Source: Daldinia sp. FL1419 (lineage: Eukaryota > Ascomycota > Sordariomycetes > Xylariales > Hypoxylaceae). Taken from it: 64,000 bases of DNA. This document shows, one piece after another, positions 23,755 through 34,660 of the stretch (positions are counted from its first letter, which is position 1; each line of letters starts with the position of its first letter). The notes under the pieces were generated by a model. That model worked only from the letters and a program-made list of their open reading frames with translations, was not told the origin of the DNA and searched no databases. The position numbers and the translations under genes were made by a program. The stretch covers positions 186,001 to 250,000 of the forward strand of contig MU623354.1 of assembly GCA_025201765.1 (NCBI GenBank), read 5' to 3'.

Positions 23755-26029
23755 GCCAGTACCTCACATCTTGTCAGGGTCTTACAGGCAAATCCTTGAA
23801 AAAAAGGTCCACTAGGTAATTATTCGATGGAGAAGACGAAGGCGGAGAGTTGTAAAGTGAAGTGTATGGATATAAAGAAGAAGGAGGAGGGATATTAATG
23901 TTAAGTAAAAACGAAAGCATTGGACGTTGAAGTATTATCGCATATAAAAAAAATATTAAAAAGGTTAGGTATCATGATGCCAATTGATATTAGTGGTGTT
24001 ATAGTGGTATTAGTGGTATTAGTTACTTCGATAGTAGTACTTAAAAAAAAAGTTTAGGTTACTTCTATCCCTTCAGGGGATAAGCAATAACGAAAAAAAA
24101 AGGAACTTGAGAAACTTAAAAAGATGAAAAAGATGGAATCGTTGTCGATAAACCCTTAACCCTTGCATCCATCTACCAACGAAGTTGTTCGTCACTCTCT
24201 TTTGCCGCCGCGCCGAGCCCCAGTAAATACGTTATAACCAATCATCCAGCCCGGTTCCATTCACCCCTTGCCGGCAACCAACCAATCCCCTTTCAAAACC
24301 GACATTTCACTGCAGTCGGCGCTACTGCGAGGAACAATGCTCGTCAACATCCCATTCTCACTTGTCCAATGCTAACCCACTTGCCCATTTACCTTTACCC
24401 AACCACATGTCACAGCTTGCTTTCTCCTCAGTAGTTCAGAATAATAGCCAAATGAGTTTTTGCTATCTTTTTCCTGCGCTAGGTTCCTAGGGGTTCTAGG
24501 GTTTCTAGGATTTCTAGTATTTCAACACTAGCACCTTCAAATGAAGGGATACCCAGCCATTCATACCTCGAGGCGACTCTGTAGCCACTTTTTGTAAAGA
24601 GTCATGCTACGCAAACCATGCTTCGCTGGGCCTCCATCTCCAATGTACTCGAGACTTTGGACGCCTCGTCGTCGCTCGCTGCGCCCTGAACATCAAACCG
24701 CCCCCAGATGTTCCTTGTTGGAGATGGCTGGGGGGGCCGGAGCCTGCATACGGCATTCTCTGGATAGCCCGTTCCGTTCGCGTGGGCTGCTCGAGAATGT
24801 ACGCTTAAGCATGTCTTGAATGTGCTTCAACAGCTCGGTAAATGCATGAAAAGCAATGCCCGACTCGCCGTTCACTTCGATATCTTTTATATATATATAT
24901 CGAAATCTCTATTTCTAGCTGTCTCTGCCAAGTGGCGAAGCTGGACGAGCCTCAACGTGTGTACCAGCAGAGAAACAGGTACACAGATAACAAGTAGGCA
25001 AGGCTAATTATATCAAAGTATACATGTACTGTTACCCTTCCGCACTCCCCTGCTTTTGCATGATCCATCGCACTACTGTATTATGGACGATTCGATCACC
25101 TTGCTACCCTGAACGGTACCCTGTCCATTCGGCAGGCGATGGCTGATCAGACCCCTGCGAGATGCTGCCAATGTATGTCCAATGTATGTAGACCTGGGCT
25201 TAGCCGGACCCGTATCCGCTCTAGATATGGCCGCTCGGTTCTTTACTACGTAGTATATGCGATCTGGGCCATTGAGAGCTCAGAACAACTCCTCTTTAGG
25301 CGCTGGACTTCTTGACAGCGATACACGTCTTATTTGCTCTCTCACACCCCCCAAGCTCGACCGAGCATGCCGTTCCTCTACTTCTTCTTATTCAATGCGG
25401 TTGTTCCTTTTTCTTGTATACGACCCAAGGATCTGATGCAACAGACAGGCGTCTCTAAGCCTTTCTGATTCAAATATAGTGACACTACCGCTACTGTAGC
25501 ACGCTCCCACGAGGAAATAATCGGATTAGCACACACCTGTGTCACATACCCGATTCTCTCCGCCTCAGACCGTTCTTCTTAACTTTTCAACCCTCTACAA
25601 CATCCTCCCCCCTCAAGCTTTTCTAAGAAGAGACAGGAGCATCAGTACCCTTCCGAGCCGGCGCAACATCGCAACGTGCTATCGTGGAACGCGATACATC
25701 ATCCTCGAGCTAATTGCACTTTTGGTTTACCGTGAAATTAACCCCGTAGCTCTGGCACGCGGAACGTGGGAAAGGCGATTCATCCGGGAACGGGCAGGCT
25801 TAGGTGTTGCGTGTGATGTTCGGGGACCGAATTGTGTAGCGCCCCCGCTTGCTTGGACACTGGGAGTATTATCTCGCGGATATACACGCAAGTCGAGGTG
25901 AGTTGTATTAGCTCCGGTTTGCGCAGGGGGCGAAGTTTACGAAAGCCACCGGCCCCAATTGCTTATTAGCTCGGTGTATCCCTCTATATTACGGTAGCAT
26001 TAACATGCTCCTAGGTGACTTACACTGCC

Positions 26030-29000
26030 ATGTCGTCCTCGAGCTATCAGACGATGCCTCGGCATCGCAATGCTTCCACGAGTTCCGCCGGGCGATCTTC
26101 AAGAAAGGGCAAGGTTGCTGCCGAGCCGAGAGAATTTGCGTCGCCAACAACTCTCGCCAGATACTTTGAGCCGACGGCTGCAACAGCCTCGATGTTATTA
26201 TATGGACGTGAGTAGGAAAAGAAACTTTATTATCGTTGATCTAAGGGGCTGATATCTTGAAATAGAGGGTAACTCAGTAGTTGTTGCGCATCATGACAGC
26301 TTAACGATCGAAAGGCGGTTCACACGCCATTCGGCTGAGGTGCATCTACTAGCTGTAGACACTCAAAGTGAAATGGGAGCAGGTCGACTAGTCGTGAGTT
26401 ACGATGCGGATATGACCGCTATTGTTTGGGACCTTATGACTGGTGACGAAGTAGCACGATTTGCTTCATACGAGACTCTTACGTGTGCAGCTTGGATGCG
26501 AAACGGAAACGTAGCATTCGGTATGTATTTTTTTTCTTTCTGGTAAAAAAATCTTATCAACTTCATACTAATATCGTGTGTATAGGCAACACGCAAGGAA
26601 ATGTGATTCTCTTTGAGCCTACTACATCTGAGCACATCTCCGCACGAACCATTGATCAAATACCGGTGTCAGCCCTCGCTCCAGCGGCTGATTGTAGAAC
26701 CTTTGCCATTGGGTAAGTCATATCCACTACAATCCTAGATCTGGTGTAACTTTTAAGACGCCTCTTAACTAACTTGCGTCGAGGTACCAAAATGGCTCGC
26801 TCTTAATTGCTACTCTTCAACCGAGATTCACAATTCTGCATAATCTGAGTACTTCGAGAAGTCCATCACCAATTGTGAATCTGGCGTGGCACGCCTCATC
26901 CTCCCGCCAAAAATCGGATATGTTGGCTGTGCAGACTAATGACGGTGACCTGAGGGTCTGGAGCGTGGCAAAGTCATTTAACAGTGACGACCCTGCCAAG
27001 GTTGTCAGGATACTGAAGCGTACGGAGAATTATCTGAATGGTCCCAACTGGATGGGTTGGTCTAAGAACGGCCGCATAATTCAGTATTCCGAAGGGTAAG
27101 GCTCATTTTCACCCCCTTTCCTTGCATAAACACAACTACGCGCGCGCTTAATACATGTGATGCTGACGATATCATTCGGTATAGCGAGACCCTCTCATGG
27201 GATGTTCGCACAAAGCACGTCACTAATGACAGCATACCGACCTTAGAGCATGTCCGCGGCCTCGCCGTGTACGGGCCGGGTGCGACCTTGTTCACCCTTG
27301 GCGCCAACAACACCGTCCAGCAGTTCGACCTCAACACGCCATCCATGATGGTTGCTAATGTCCAACATCCTGCTAATGTTTTGCCACCCTCTCCGCCAGT
27401 GTCCATCGAGGAGCAGCCTGAGCAGGGTGTCGTCATCATCGGTACTTCGGAATCTGATTCGTCGATAGCTATTAATCCCGAGATATCTGAAAGCGATGAT
27501 GATCACATGTCACCTTTTGCAAAGCTTACCCGTGGGGCAGACTCCACTACTGATACGTTTGAACTGGATAGGTCTAGGACAGCGAGCCCGGTATCCTCAA
27601 GGGGCCCCGGGTCTACTATTTCCAAGTCATCTAACGGCTCTGGCACTCGGGGTAGATATCCACCTTCGGTCATATCACGTGGTATGACTGAGAATACTTA
27701 CATCTCTGCCGGATCCTCGCTTCGATCTTCGGCTATGCCCCCGTATGGCGATAGGGATGCTTACTCGCTTAGCAGCATAAGCTCTGCTTCGATGACTTCG
27801 TCTACACGTTCTCATCGTCGACCGTCTCGACTAAGGAATGAAGTATTACCTAGCCCCGACGAATCTAAGGTTAGCGACCTTTTCAAGTTCACGAGGAGCC
27901 GGCTTCACGACATCCCTTACAAGCATGCTCTGGTCGATCAATCTCGCTTGACCAATGATGACCTTCGTCGGCAGATGCTAAGTATTATCTTCGGATGGAA
28001 TGGGGAAATCGAGGACTTGATTCGCGATGAGATGGCACGTCACCCTCTGGGTTCCCCTGGTCGCATTCTTTTATCAAAATGGCTAGGCGACATCGATGCG
28101 GATGTAATGACAGCAACATCAGAGAACATGACCTCGTCGGACTGGATGTTACTAGCTCTAAGCGGTATTGGTGGCACAGCTTCCCAGCACAAACTTGGGC
28201 GTGCATACGTACAACGCCTGTTGGAGAACGGTGATGTGCATGCTGCAGCAACGATTATGATCGGAATGGGTGATACGAATGATGCTATTGAGATATACAT
28301 CTCCCACAAGAAGTATATGGAAGCTCTTATCTTACTCTGCCTCTTCTTCCCGGGCGTATGGGAGAGACAGACTCAAGTTATCAAGAAATGGGGTGAATTC
28401 GCTGTTCAACACGGCCAACAGCAACTAGCGATTCGATGGTAAGTTTTACAAGAATGAACGGAATGAAGGATTTTATTAACAGTATTCAATAGCTTTTCTT
28501 GCACTGGTGTAGAGTCTACCGAGCCTTGGACTTCGCCATCAGCAGCTCAAGTAACCTTCCCGAACATCAATGCTAGCATTCCAGAGATCTTAAGTCCCCC
28601 ATTATCTCCTCCGGGTCTGAACCGTGGACCGCAACGTAGCATTGCAAAGACCTCGGCGTTGAAACTTATCACGTCTTTTGGCGACCCAGGAAAGAAGTCC
28701 AAGTTCTTTGCAAATGGTGACGGCGGTCAAACTCCAATTGCTGCGGGTGTTACTCCAATTGCCGAGTCTGCTGTTTCTCCTGGTGGACACGAACCTAATA
28801 CTGCATTCCTCCGCCCTTCGCAACGAAGCGTTTTCAACACTCCTGCTTCCGCGAAGCCTACCACACCCGGCGGATTTGGGCGCCAACGTCTACCTTCGAT
28901 AGGAGAAATTCCAAACAATGCAATTCCTCGCGACCTCCTCAGCGAAAGAGACCTCCCAACTCCTCCCGCTGACAAAGTTCCTGAAATGACCAAGGCTCAC

Positions 29001-31535
29001 CGTGCCCAGCACTCAAAGACACCTTCGGCTGACGACCGGTACGATGTTGGGATGTCCGTGCCAAGAGCTTCTACTGCAAGCCCAATGATGATGAGAGACA
29101 TCCAGCGCCGGAAGGACCCCCCTCCGCCTTCACCATCACCACAGTCACTTAATGCGCTAATGCAACAGGGCCGTACCAGTCGAAACGGTGCCCGAGAGCG
29201 GAAGCCCGAGGGAATGGAGCTAAAAATTCACTCTATTGAGGCCGCGATGAACAGTGATATGACTTCTCCAGAGCAATCTGTAGCATCGTCTACTCGTTTC
29301 CACTGGCCGTCTCGTCGGCGTGGACCAGGATCAATTGCTAGCTCCGTAACATCTAACTCTAGCGCAGGTAGGGGCTACCGAGCTAACCAGACCGGCCGTG
29401 GCCTGAACGAATATATCCATAGCCTGGAGGCTGCACAGCACTACTCCAAGAATCAACAAAGCCGCGAAAGCAGTCGTCACCGCCAGGATGATAGGAATGC
29501 TCGAAGCCGAGAGAGGAGCCGCACTCGCCAGGGTGGTACACGGGAGAGCTCGGAAGATAGGGGTAGGGGCATTTCTCGCAACTGGACGCCTAAGCCCGCC
29601 AAACGTTCTCCCACATCTCCCGTGCCCATGTCCCCGGAAGACCTGATCAACTTGAGCACTCCACAGCAAGCTGAAGCAGGAATAAGCGATGAAGGATTTG
29701 TATCTTTTGAGTTCGATTCTGGTGAGCCATCCACTGTTCGTAAGTCTAGCCAGATTCGACGATCTTCTCCTCGAAGCACTCGTATGTCTAGCCGAGCTTC
29801 GAGCCGTACTGGTCGTCAAAGGAGCCATGAACGGCGACCGCCGGCTTTAGATCTCCGTGGCAGAAGTACGAACCGTGGTGATGGCTCTTTGATGAGATCC
29901 CCATCATCGCCGTTGCCAATGTCAGCTCCTATGCATTTCTACGGATCAGATGATGAGGGAGACTACCAGGCCGCAGTTGCTGCAAAAGAACAGTTCAGAA
30001 ACAGGCACAACCGGAGTGGTAACCACAGCCAAAAGGACCCTTCTTCTCCTGCCGTCTCCCGAGCCCGGGACCGGTCGGAGAGTCGTCGCAGGAGAAATAA
30101 AACCCCTGGTGAGCAGGATCCGATGCCAGTGTCTCAGCCAGCACCGCTAGTTCTTAAACAACAAGTGCCACCGCCTCCTCCACCGGCACCGCAGAAGCCA
30201 ATAGAGGCACGAGCCGGAGACCTCAAGTTAATCTCAGCCGAAAGACAGCTCAAGAAGGAGGCCGCAGCCCGCGAACTAGAGGAACGCCGCAAGTCGCTTG
30301 CTCGTCGCCCCTCGGCACCCCCTATCCCTCACCCGGATGAGCTGTCCCCAATTGTGGCCCGCACACCGAGCATCTTCGAGTTGCCTCAGACGACATTTGT
30401 GCCCCCGAAGGACATGCCCGCCCGGAGTCAGACCGCCGACCCTCACAGGAGCTCTCACTCGCGTAGTGGGACTGTTCCCATGATTGGCCTACCAGCGACA
30501 CCCAAGGCCATGCGCCTACAATTTGCGTCCAGCAAGCATGGTGGCGCGCCACCAGTCCCCACTGCTTACGCCAGGACGTCGCCACCGTCTTCCGGTCAGC
30601 CGTCGCCGAACCGACCTGGCAACAACTCACCAACCAAGTCACCACCAGCCCCGGCCGAATCGCCTAGCAAATTGTCCGACGGACCATCAGACAAAGAGGC
30701 GCCATCGCTAACTCTTCTCCCCTCGACTGTGTACTCTCCTCCCTCGCGACCTAATATCGCGCGATGCATGTCCGCTCCCATCCCGGAAGAGCACCCGCCT
30801 CAGTTCGCCCACTCAGCTCACCACGGGATGCAAGCAAGTAATCAGCCGCCCCGCAGAGGGTCCACCTCGACGAGGAAGATGAGTGGAGACGTCAACGGAG
30901 GACTTCCCGGTATCGAAGAGATGGTAGGATCTGGTAGGCACTCGAGGAAAGCTTCTCGAGACGACCAGATCCCACCTCCTCCGCCGCCACCGCCAGCACC
31001 ACCAGTCCTAAAGGAACTCCAGCATCTGGCTACTCCTCCACCGCCTCCTCCGGCTCCTATCCCTGGCCTTAGGCCTACCATCTACACCGGTGCTCAGCCC
31101 TCAGGGCCTGGGACCATCGAGATCGTAATGGACGACGAGGAAGACAATGCGCAAGTTGTACAGGTTCCGGAGCCCGCTCCTCAAACCTCTAGTCCCCAAA
31201 TGTCGCCTTCGTCACGCAATGGTCACAGCCGCGGACGAAGCTTTGGCGATAACAGCATTGCCGGACGTATCAGCCGGGCTGCCGAAAGGATGCGATCCGC
31301 CAGCCGAGGCCGCACCGGCTCCATCCTCGGCAACAGGACCAAATCTCCCGACACCACTAGCATTCCATACGAGAGCGTCCCACCACCGGTTAGCATGCAT
31401 AACAACGGATTCTCATCACCTGTTCACCAGCAACAATCACAGCTACAGTCTATCGAGCGCCACCCTCGCGAGGTCCGTGCTGCGTACCAGGAGCGTGAGT
31501 TCGGCAGCGGTCTTCACGCCAGCGAGATGATCTAG
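26030..31535 (+). CDS. Large WD40 / alpha-solenoid scaffold protein with disordered proline-rich tail
   Basis: Six exons: 26030-26207, 26266-26520, 26586-26712, 26784-27095, 27185-28438 and 28493-31535. All junctions are GT..AG with matching phases, giving 1722 aa. Residues of about 60-340 form a WD40-type propeller, with blades ending in motifs such as MTAIVWDLMTGDEV, GDLRVWSVAKS and ETLSWDVRT. A Ser-rich linker follows. Residues of about 520-710 are helical (FKFTRSRLHDIPYKHALVDQ to VWERQTQVIKKWGEFAVQHG) and read like an alpha-solenoid. The last 1000 residues are low complexity: Ser/Arg-rich tracts plus PPPPPP runs near residues 1267 and 1533, possible SH3 or profilin ligands. A propeller followed by a solenoid is the arrangement of coat and scaffold proteins (Sec31, Gem5-like). 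I infer a scaffold role but cannot assign a complex. The start is the first ATG giving MSSSSYQTMPRHR. Confidence 0.85.
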
Positions 31536-33579
31536 ACCTAGATTGGATAAAGATAACACTCCCTTATTTCGAAGCAACGCCTAGATTACGATTGTGTTCT
31601 TAATTACATTTCGACTATATACGATGCATCTCTATCTTATATTTGGATTCTTCCACGTCTCGTTTAGCATGTATTCGCATGGCGCCGGCGTTTTCATCTA
31701 CTTCTTCCTACTACTACCATTGATACCATTTCCCCTCCAAGTCTTATTTTTTACCGGCCGCCATTTTTAAGCATTTTGCGCATGCAACTTCTTTTTTTTT
31801 TTCTTCCCTCCCGTTTACGACTTGGTAATTTATCTACCACTCTAATGGCAAATCGACGGGCAAAGAACTGACGACGTAATACCCTAACCCTTTTTACCAA
31901 GAGCCATCTGTCCATCTATCACATATTACCCCTTCATTCTGCTTCTTCCTTTTTTAACCTTCTACATCTACCTTGTATACTTCTATATTTTCCTCCGAAT
32001 CGAGGATGAGGTCTGGCCGGAGAAAGAATAGCCAATACCCATTGTTACCTCCGAGCGCGCAAGCAGTTTCGGAGAACTTTTATGTTTTATTTTTGTTGGA
32101 ATCTTACGACTTTACGACCTACCGGGGCGACGGATAAGAAATGAAGGGACAACTATTGGATGACCGAAAAGGGGAACCGTGGGAGACACGTTAAAGTCTC
32201 CGCGGCCCGGATTTACGACAGCTTGTACACAACGGGACAGCAGTATATCTAACTACGTGACCATGATGACTTCTGGATTGGGAGGATCGCTTGTGATGAT
32301 GAGGTGGAGGAAAGGAAGAAAGGGGAAAGGAGACACAAAATCCCGTGGGAAAAAGGGCTACGACACGACACGCAAAAACTTTGAGTTTTCCAAAAGAGAA
32401 AAGTCTTAACGACAAGAATTAGTGCTGCCTCACGGCATCTTTGTTCTTCGCTTCTTACTTACTACCTGCCTGCTGCTGATCTGCTTGCTGGTTGCGGGGA
32501 TGGGCGATTAAAGCTATACCCGAAATTTTCTTGATAGTCTGTTATTATAACGAGTTATTATTATACCTTGATGTTATACTTTTAAGTGTCTGAGTTTTGC
32601 TGTGATTTTTGGTATTAGTTATTTAATAACTGTAAAGTACATGTGATTATTGAAAAGGTGATATTAACTTTGAGGATATTGGGCATAAAATATTGTAGGT
32701 GTGTAGTACATAAACATGTTATGGGGTGAAGCGCAACTGCCATTGGTTACACGTATGAGCTCGAAAACAAGACCCCCAAGGTTGCGGGTTCAAATGTGCC
32801 CAAAAAGATGGTTTTAACATGTCAACCCCATCTTAAGAAATATAATAAATATTAATTTGGATCATCTCAATCAAAAGGATAATTGTTTTAGATATTTACA
32901 AATATTAGAAATAGAAAAAGGGCAAAAAAATAATGGAGTTGACAATCTCCATCTCGTACCGCTAGCCCAAGTCCCCAGGACAACGTGTTCCACCACACCA
33001 TGCGACGGGGGAGATGCTCTGCAGAGTGAGGCCTCCCTGAAGGTTACTCTCCATTTCATAGGACCACCTAAACATCACTGGTTGCCCAAGCGGATAGGTG
33101 ATCACCGCAGCATTTGCAGTGGGCGCGCCCCGAGGGTGCTTATGGAATTGGGATTAGCGACACGAGAATTTCAAGCGCCTTCAACCAATAGACCATTACA
33201 GTCGAAGTTTTCGGTTGGAATTGGGGCTTATAAGGTAAAGTGTAAAAGGCGGGGGGCGGGGTAAAGTTCGGCTGTATGCGCGAGTACCTAAGTACTTAGG
33301 TATAATAAAGGTACCTAGGTATGCAACAATTGGATTTATAGATTAAACGGGAAATTCAAATCGACATGTGCTTTCTTCGAGAGAGCTCCGATAAGCTTTC
33401 CATATCATGGCAGCTTTAAGCCGGGGTCTTGTTACCTACGACCTAGGTACGCTTTCATTTCTACTTGTACACACACACACACACACACATATATATATCA
33501 TGAAATCTCAGAAGACTGAGTAGTCGCGAGTACTATCTGGACGTGCATATATTCTCGTGTAGAACAGGCCTCAGCAATC
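31536..33579. other. Intergenic region without a supported gene
   Basis: It begins with a T-rich probable 3' UTR of the WD40 gene. Around 32739-32810 is a tRNA-like fragment (CCCAAGGTTGCGGGTTCAAA) with a broken T stem, possibly a decayed tRNA or SINE head. A 135-codon frame at 32857-33264 has no ATG start and no recognisable sequence. The last 150 bp before the PIG-H start carry CCTAGGTA palindromes and an AC/AT microsatellite. Confidence 0.45.
33471..33499 (+). repeat. (AC)n(AT)n microsatellite
   Basis: About ten AC units are followed directly by AT units. It lies about 80 bp before the PIG-H start codon, in the likely promoter or leader. Confidence 0.85.
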
Positions 33580-34371
33580 ATGTTAACAACAGAGCCATAC
33601 CTTCGCATACGCCGTCCATCGCCAACGACGGCCGAATTCATCGTTTCGACGCTTCCACCACCGACGCTACCACTACGGCTTATCCTTGGGACCATATATC
33701 TTCTACGGTTATTACTCGCGCTTGCTATCTTGCTCATGATATACGCGTCCCAAACCTCGTATTACGCAACGACGCATCTGCAGGCATTATCATCTACAGA
33801 GACGGCGGTTGCACATACACGTCCCGATCCCATCCAAGCTACAACCGTCTCCAATCCCGTCGACATCCTCGCCAAGACGCCCATCTTATCCCTCGACTTC
33901 GTCCAGCAGGTCCTCAACGTTCTACTGTACTCTCGCCCAGGCTTCTACCTCTCCAGACTAGCATACTCCGCCCCTCCCTGGGCCCTCATCCCATGCTCCC
34001 TCGCGACGCTATACGTCCTCTCGCTACGCATCGGCGCGGAAGAACGCCTCCTCGTGCTCCGCGGGCTAGGCGTGCAGACGAGCTCCAGCGGCGCGACGGT
34101 CTTTTCCGCGCTGAAAACACGTTTCATTCCCACCGACAAGATCCAGGATATTTTAATCAACGAGGCCTTCCAAGATTTCCAAGTACTACATTACCTGATT
34201 GTCCTGGTGGAAGGCGAGGAACGGATAGTGGTCGTATTCCCGCGCCTCCTTCCGCGGCCGCGGGTCTTGGAGAAGGTGTGGAAGGGGGCTAGGGAGTGCT
34301 TGTACGGACGGGATGGAGAGGATAAGAAGGAAGGGAAGAAGGGGAAGGGGGGTGGCATGGCCACAATTTAG
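33580..34371 (+). CDS. PIG-H/Gpi15 subunit of GPI N-acetylglucosaminyltransferase
   Basis: A single exon of 263 aa. A hydrophobic segment at about residues 33-55 (LILGTIYLLRLLLALAILLM) and a second near 135-150 fit the hairpin membrane anchor of PIG-H. The conserved PIG-H domain follows: EERLLVLRGLGVQTSS, then FIPTDKIQDILINEAF and a hydrophobic strand HYLIVLV. The family is part of the ER complex that transfers GlcNAc from UDP-GlcNAc to phosphatidylinositol, the first step of GPI-anchor synthesis, and supports the catalytic PIG-A subunit. The C-terminus is a short Lys/Gly-rich tail. The stop lies 289 bp from the stop of the convergent pus3 gene. The start is the first ATG, with the sequence MLTTEPYLRIRR. 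The length is greater than human PIG-H but close to yeast Gpi15. Confidence 0.88.
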   Translation: MLTTEPYLRIRRPSPTTAEFIVSTLPPPTLPLRLILGTIYLLRLLLALAILLMIYASQTSYYATTHLQALSSTETAVAHTRPDPIQATTVSNPVDILAKTPILSLDFVQQVLNVLLYSRPGFYLSRLAYSAPPWALIPCSLATLYVLSLRIGAEERLLVLRGLGVQTSSSGATVFSALKTRFIPTDKIQDILINEAFQDFQVLHYLIVLVEGEERIVVVFPRLLPRPRVLEKVWKGARECLYGRDGEDKKEGKKGKGGGMATI

Positions 34372-34660
34372 GAGAATGCCAACGAGGACTCTTTCGATGA
34401 CCAGGAATGGCGGGGTCGTAATCGTACACGGTTAGTCGTGGACGCATAGATATGGGCTTGGAGCGGGCGGGTTTGTTTCGGTTGGCGTATGGTTTACCTT
34501 GATGATATGGAATTAGGTCGTGGAATATGATACCCCTGAGAGCGTTGCATGGCTTAAGTATCCGCAATATAGCGATGTTTTATGCTAATTTTTTCTTCAT
34601 TTATTTTTTCTTATATCTACCTACCTAGTTAGGTACTTAGGCGGGTAGGTATCCAGGAGC

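Larger units (their letters stand above)
18326..26029. other. Gene-poor 7.7-kb stretch including an assembly gap
   Basis: No convincing gene is seen between the coiled-coil protein and the WD40 gene. It contains ATGTATGT units near 20039-20070, GGGCACGCT repeats at 20081-20107, GTAGCTAAG repeats near 20511-20537, long poly-T tracts and a run of ten N. The last 500 bp before 26030 are probably promoter and 5' leader of the WD40 gene. A possible acceptor (CTCCTAG, near 26008-26014) just before the start suggests a leader intron. Confidence 0.4.

Noticed and set aside
23589..23819. Phe-rich open frame across the N gap
   Set aside because: It is produced by poly-T and the gap, not by a gene.
32857..33264. 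135-codon frame upstream of PIG-H
   Set aside because: It lacks an ATG start and has no recognisable sequence.
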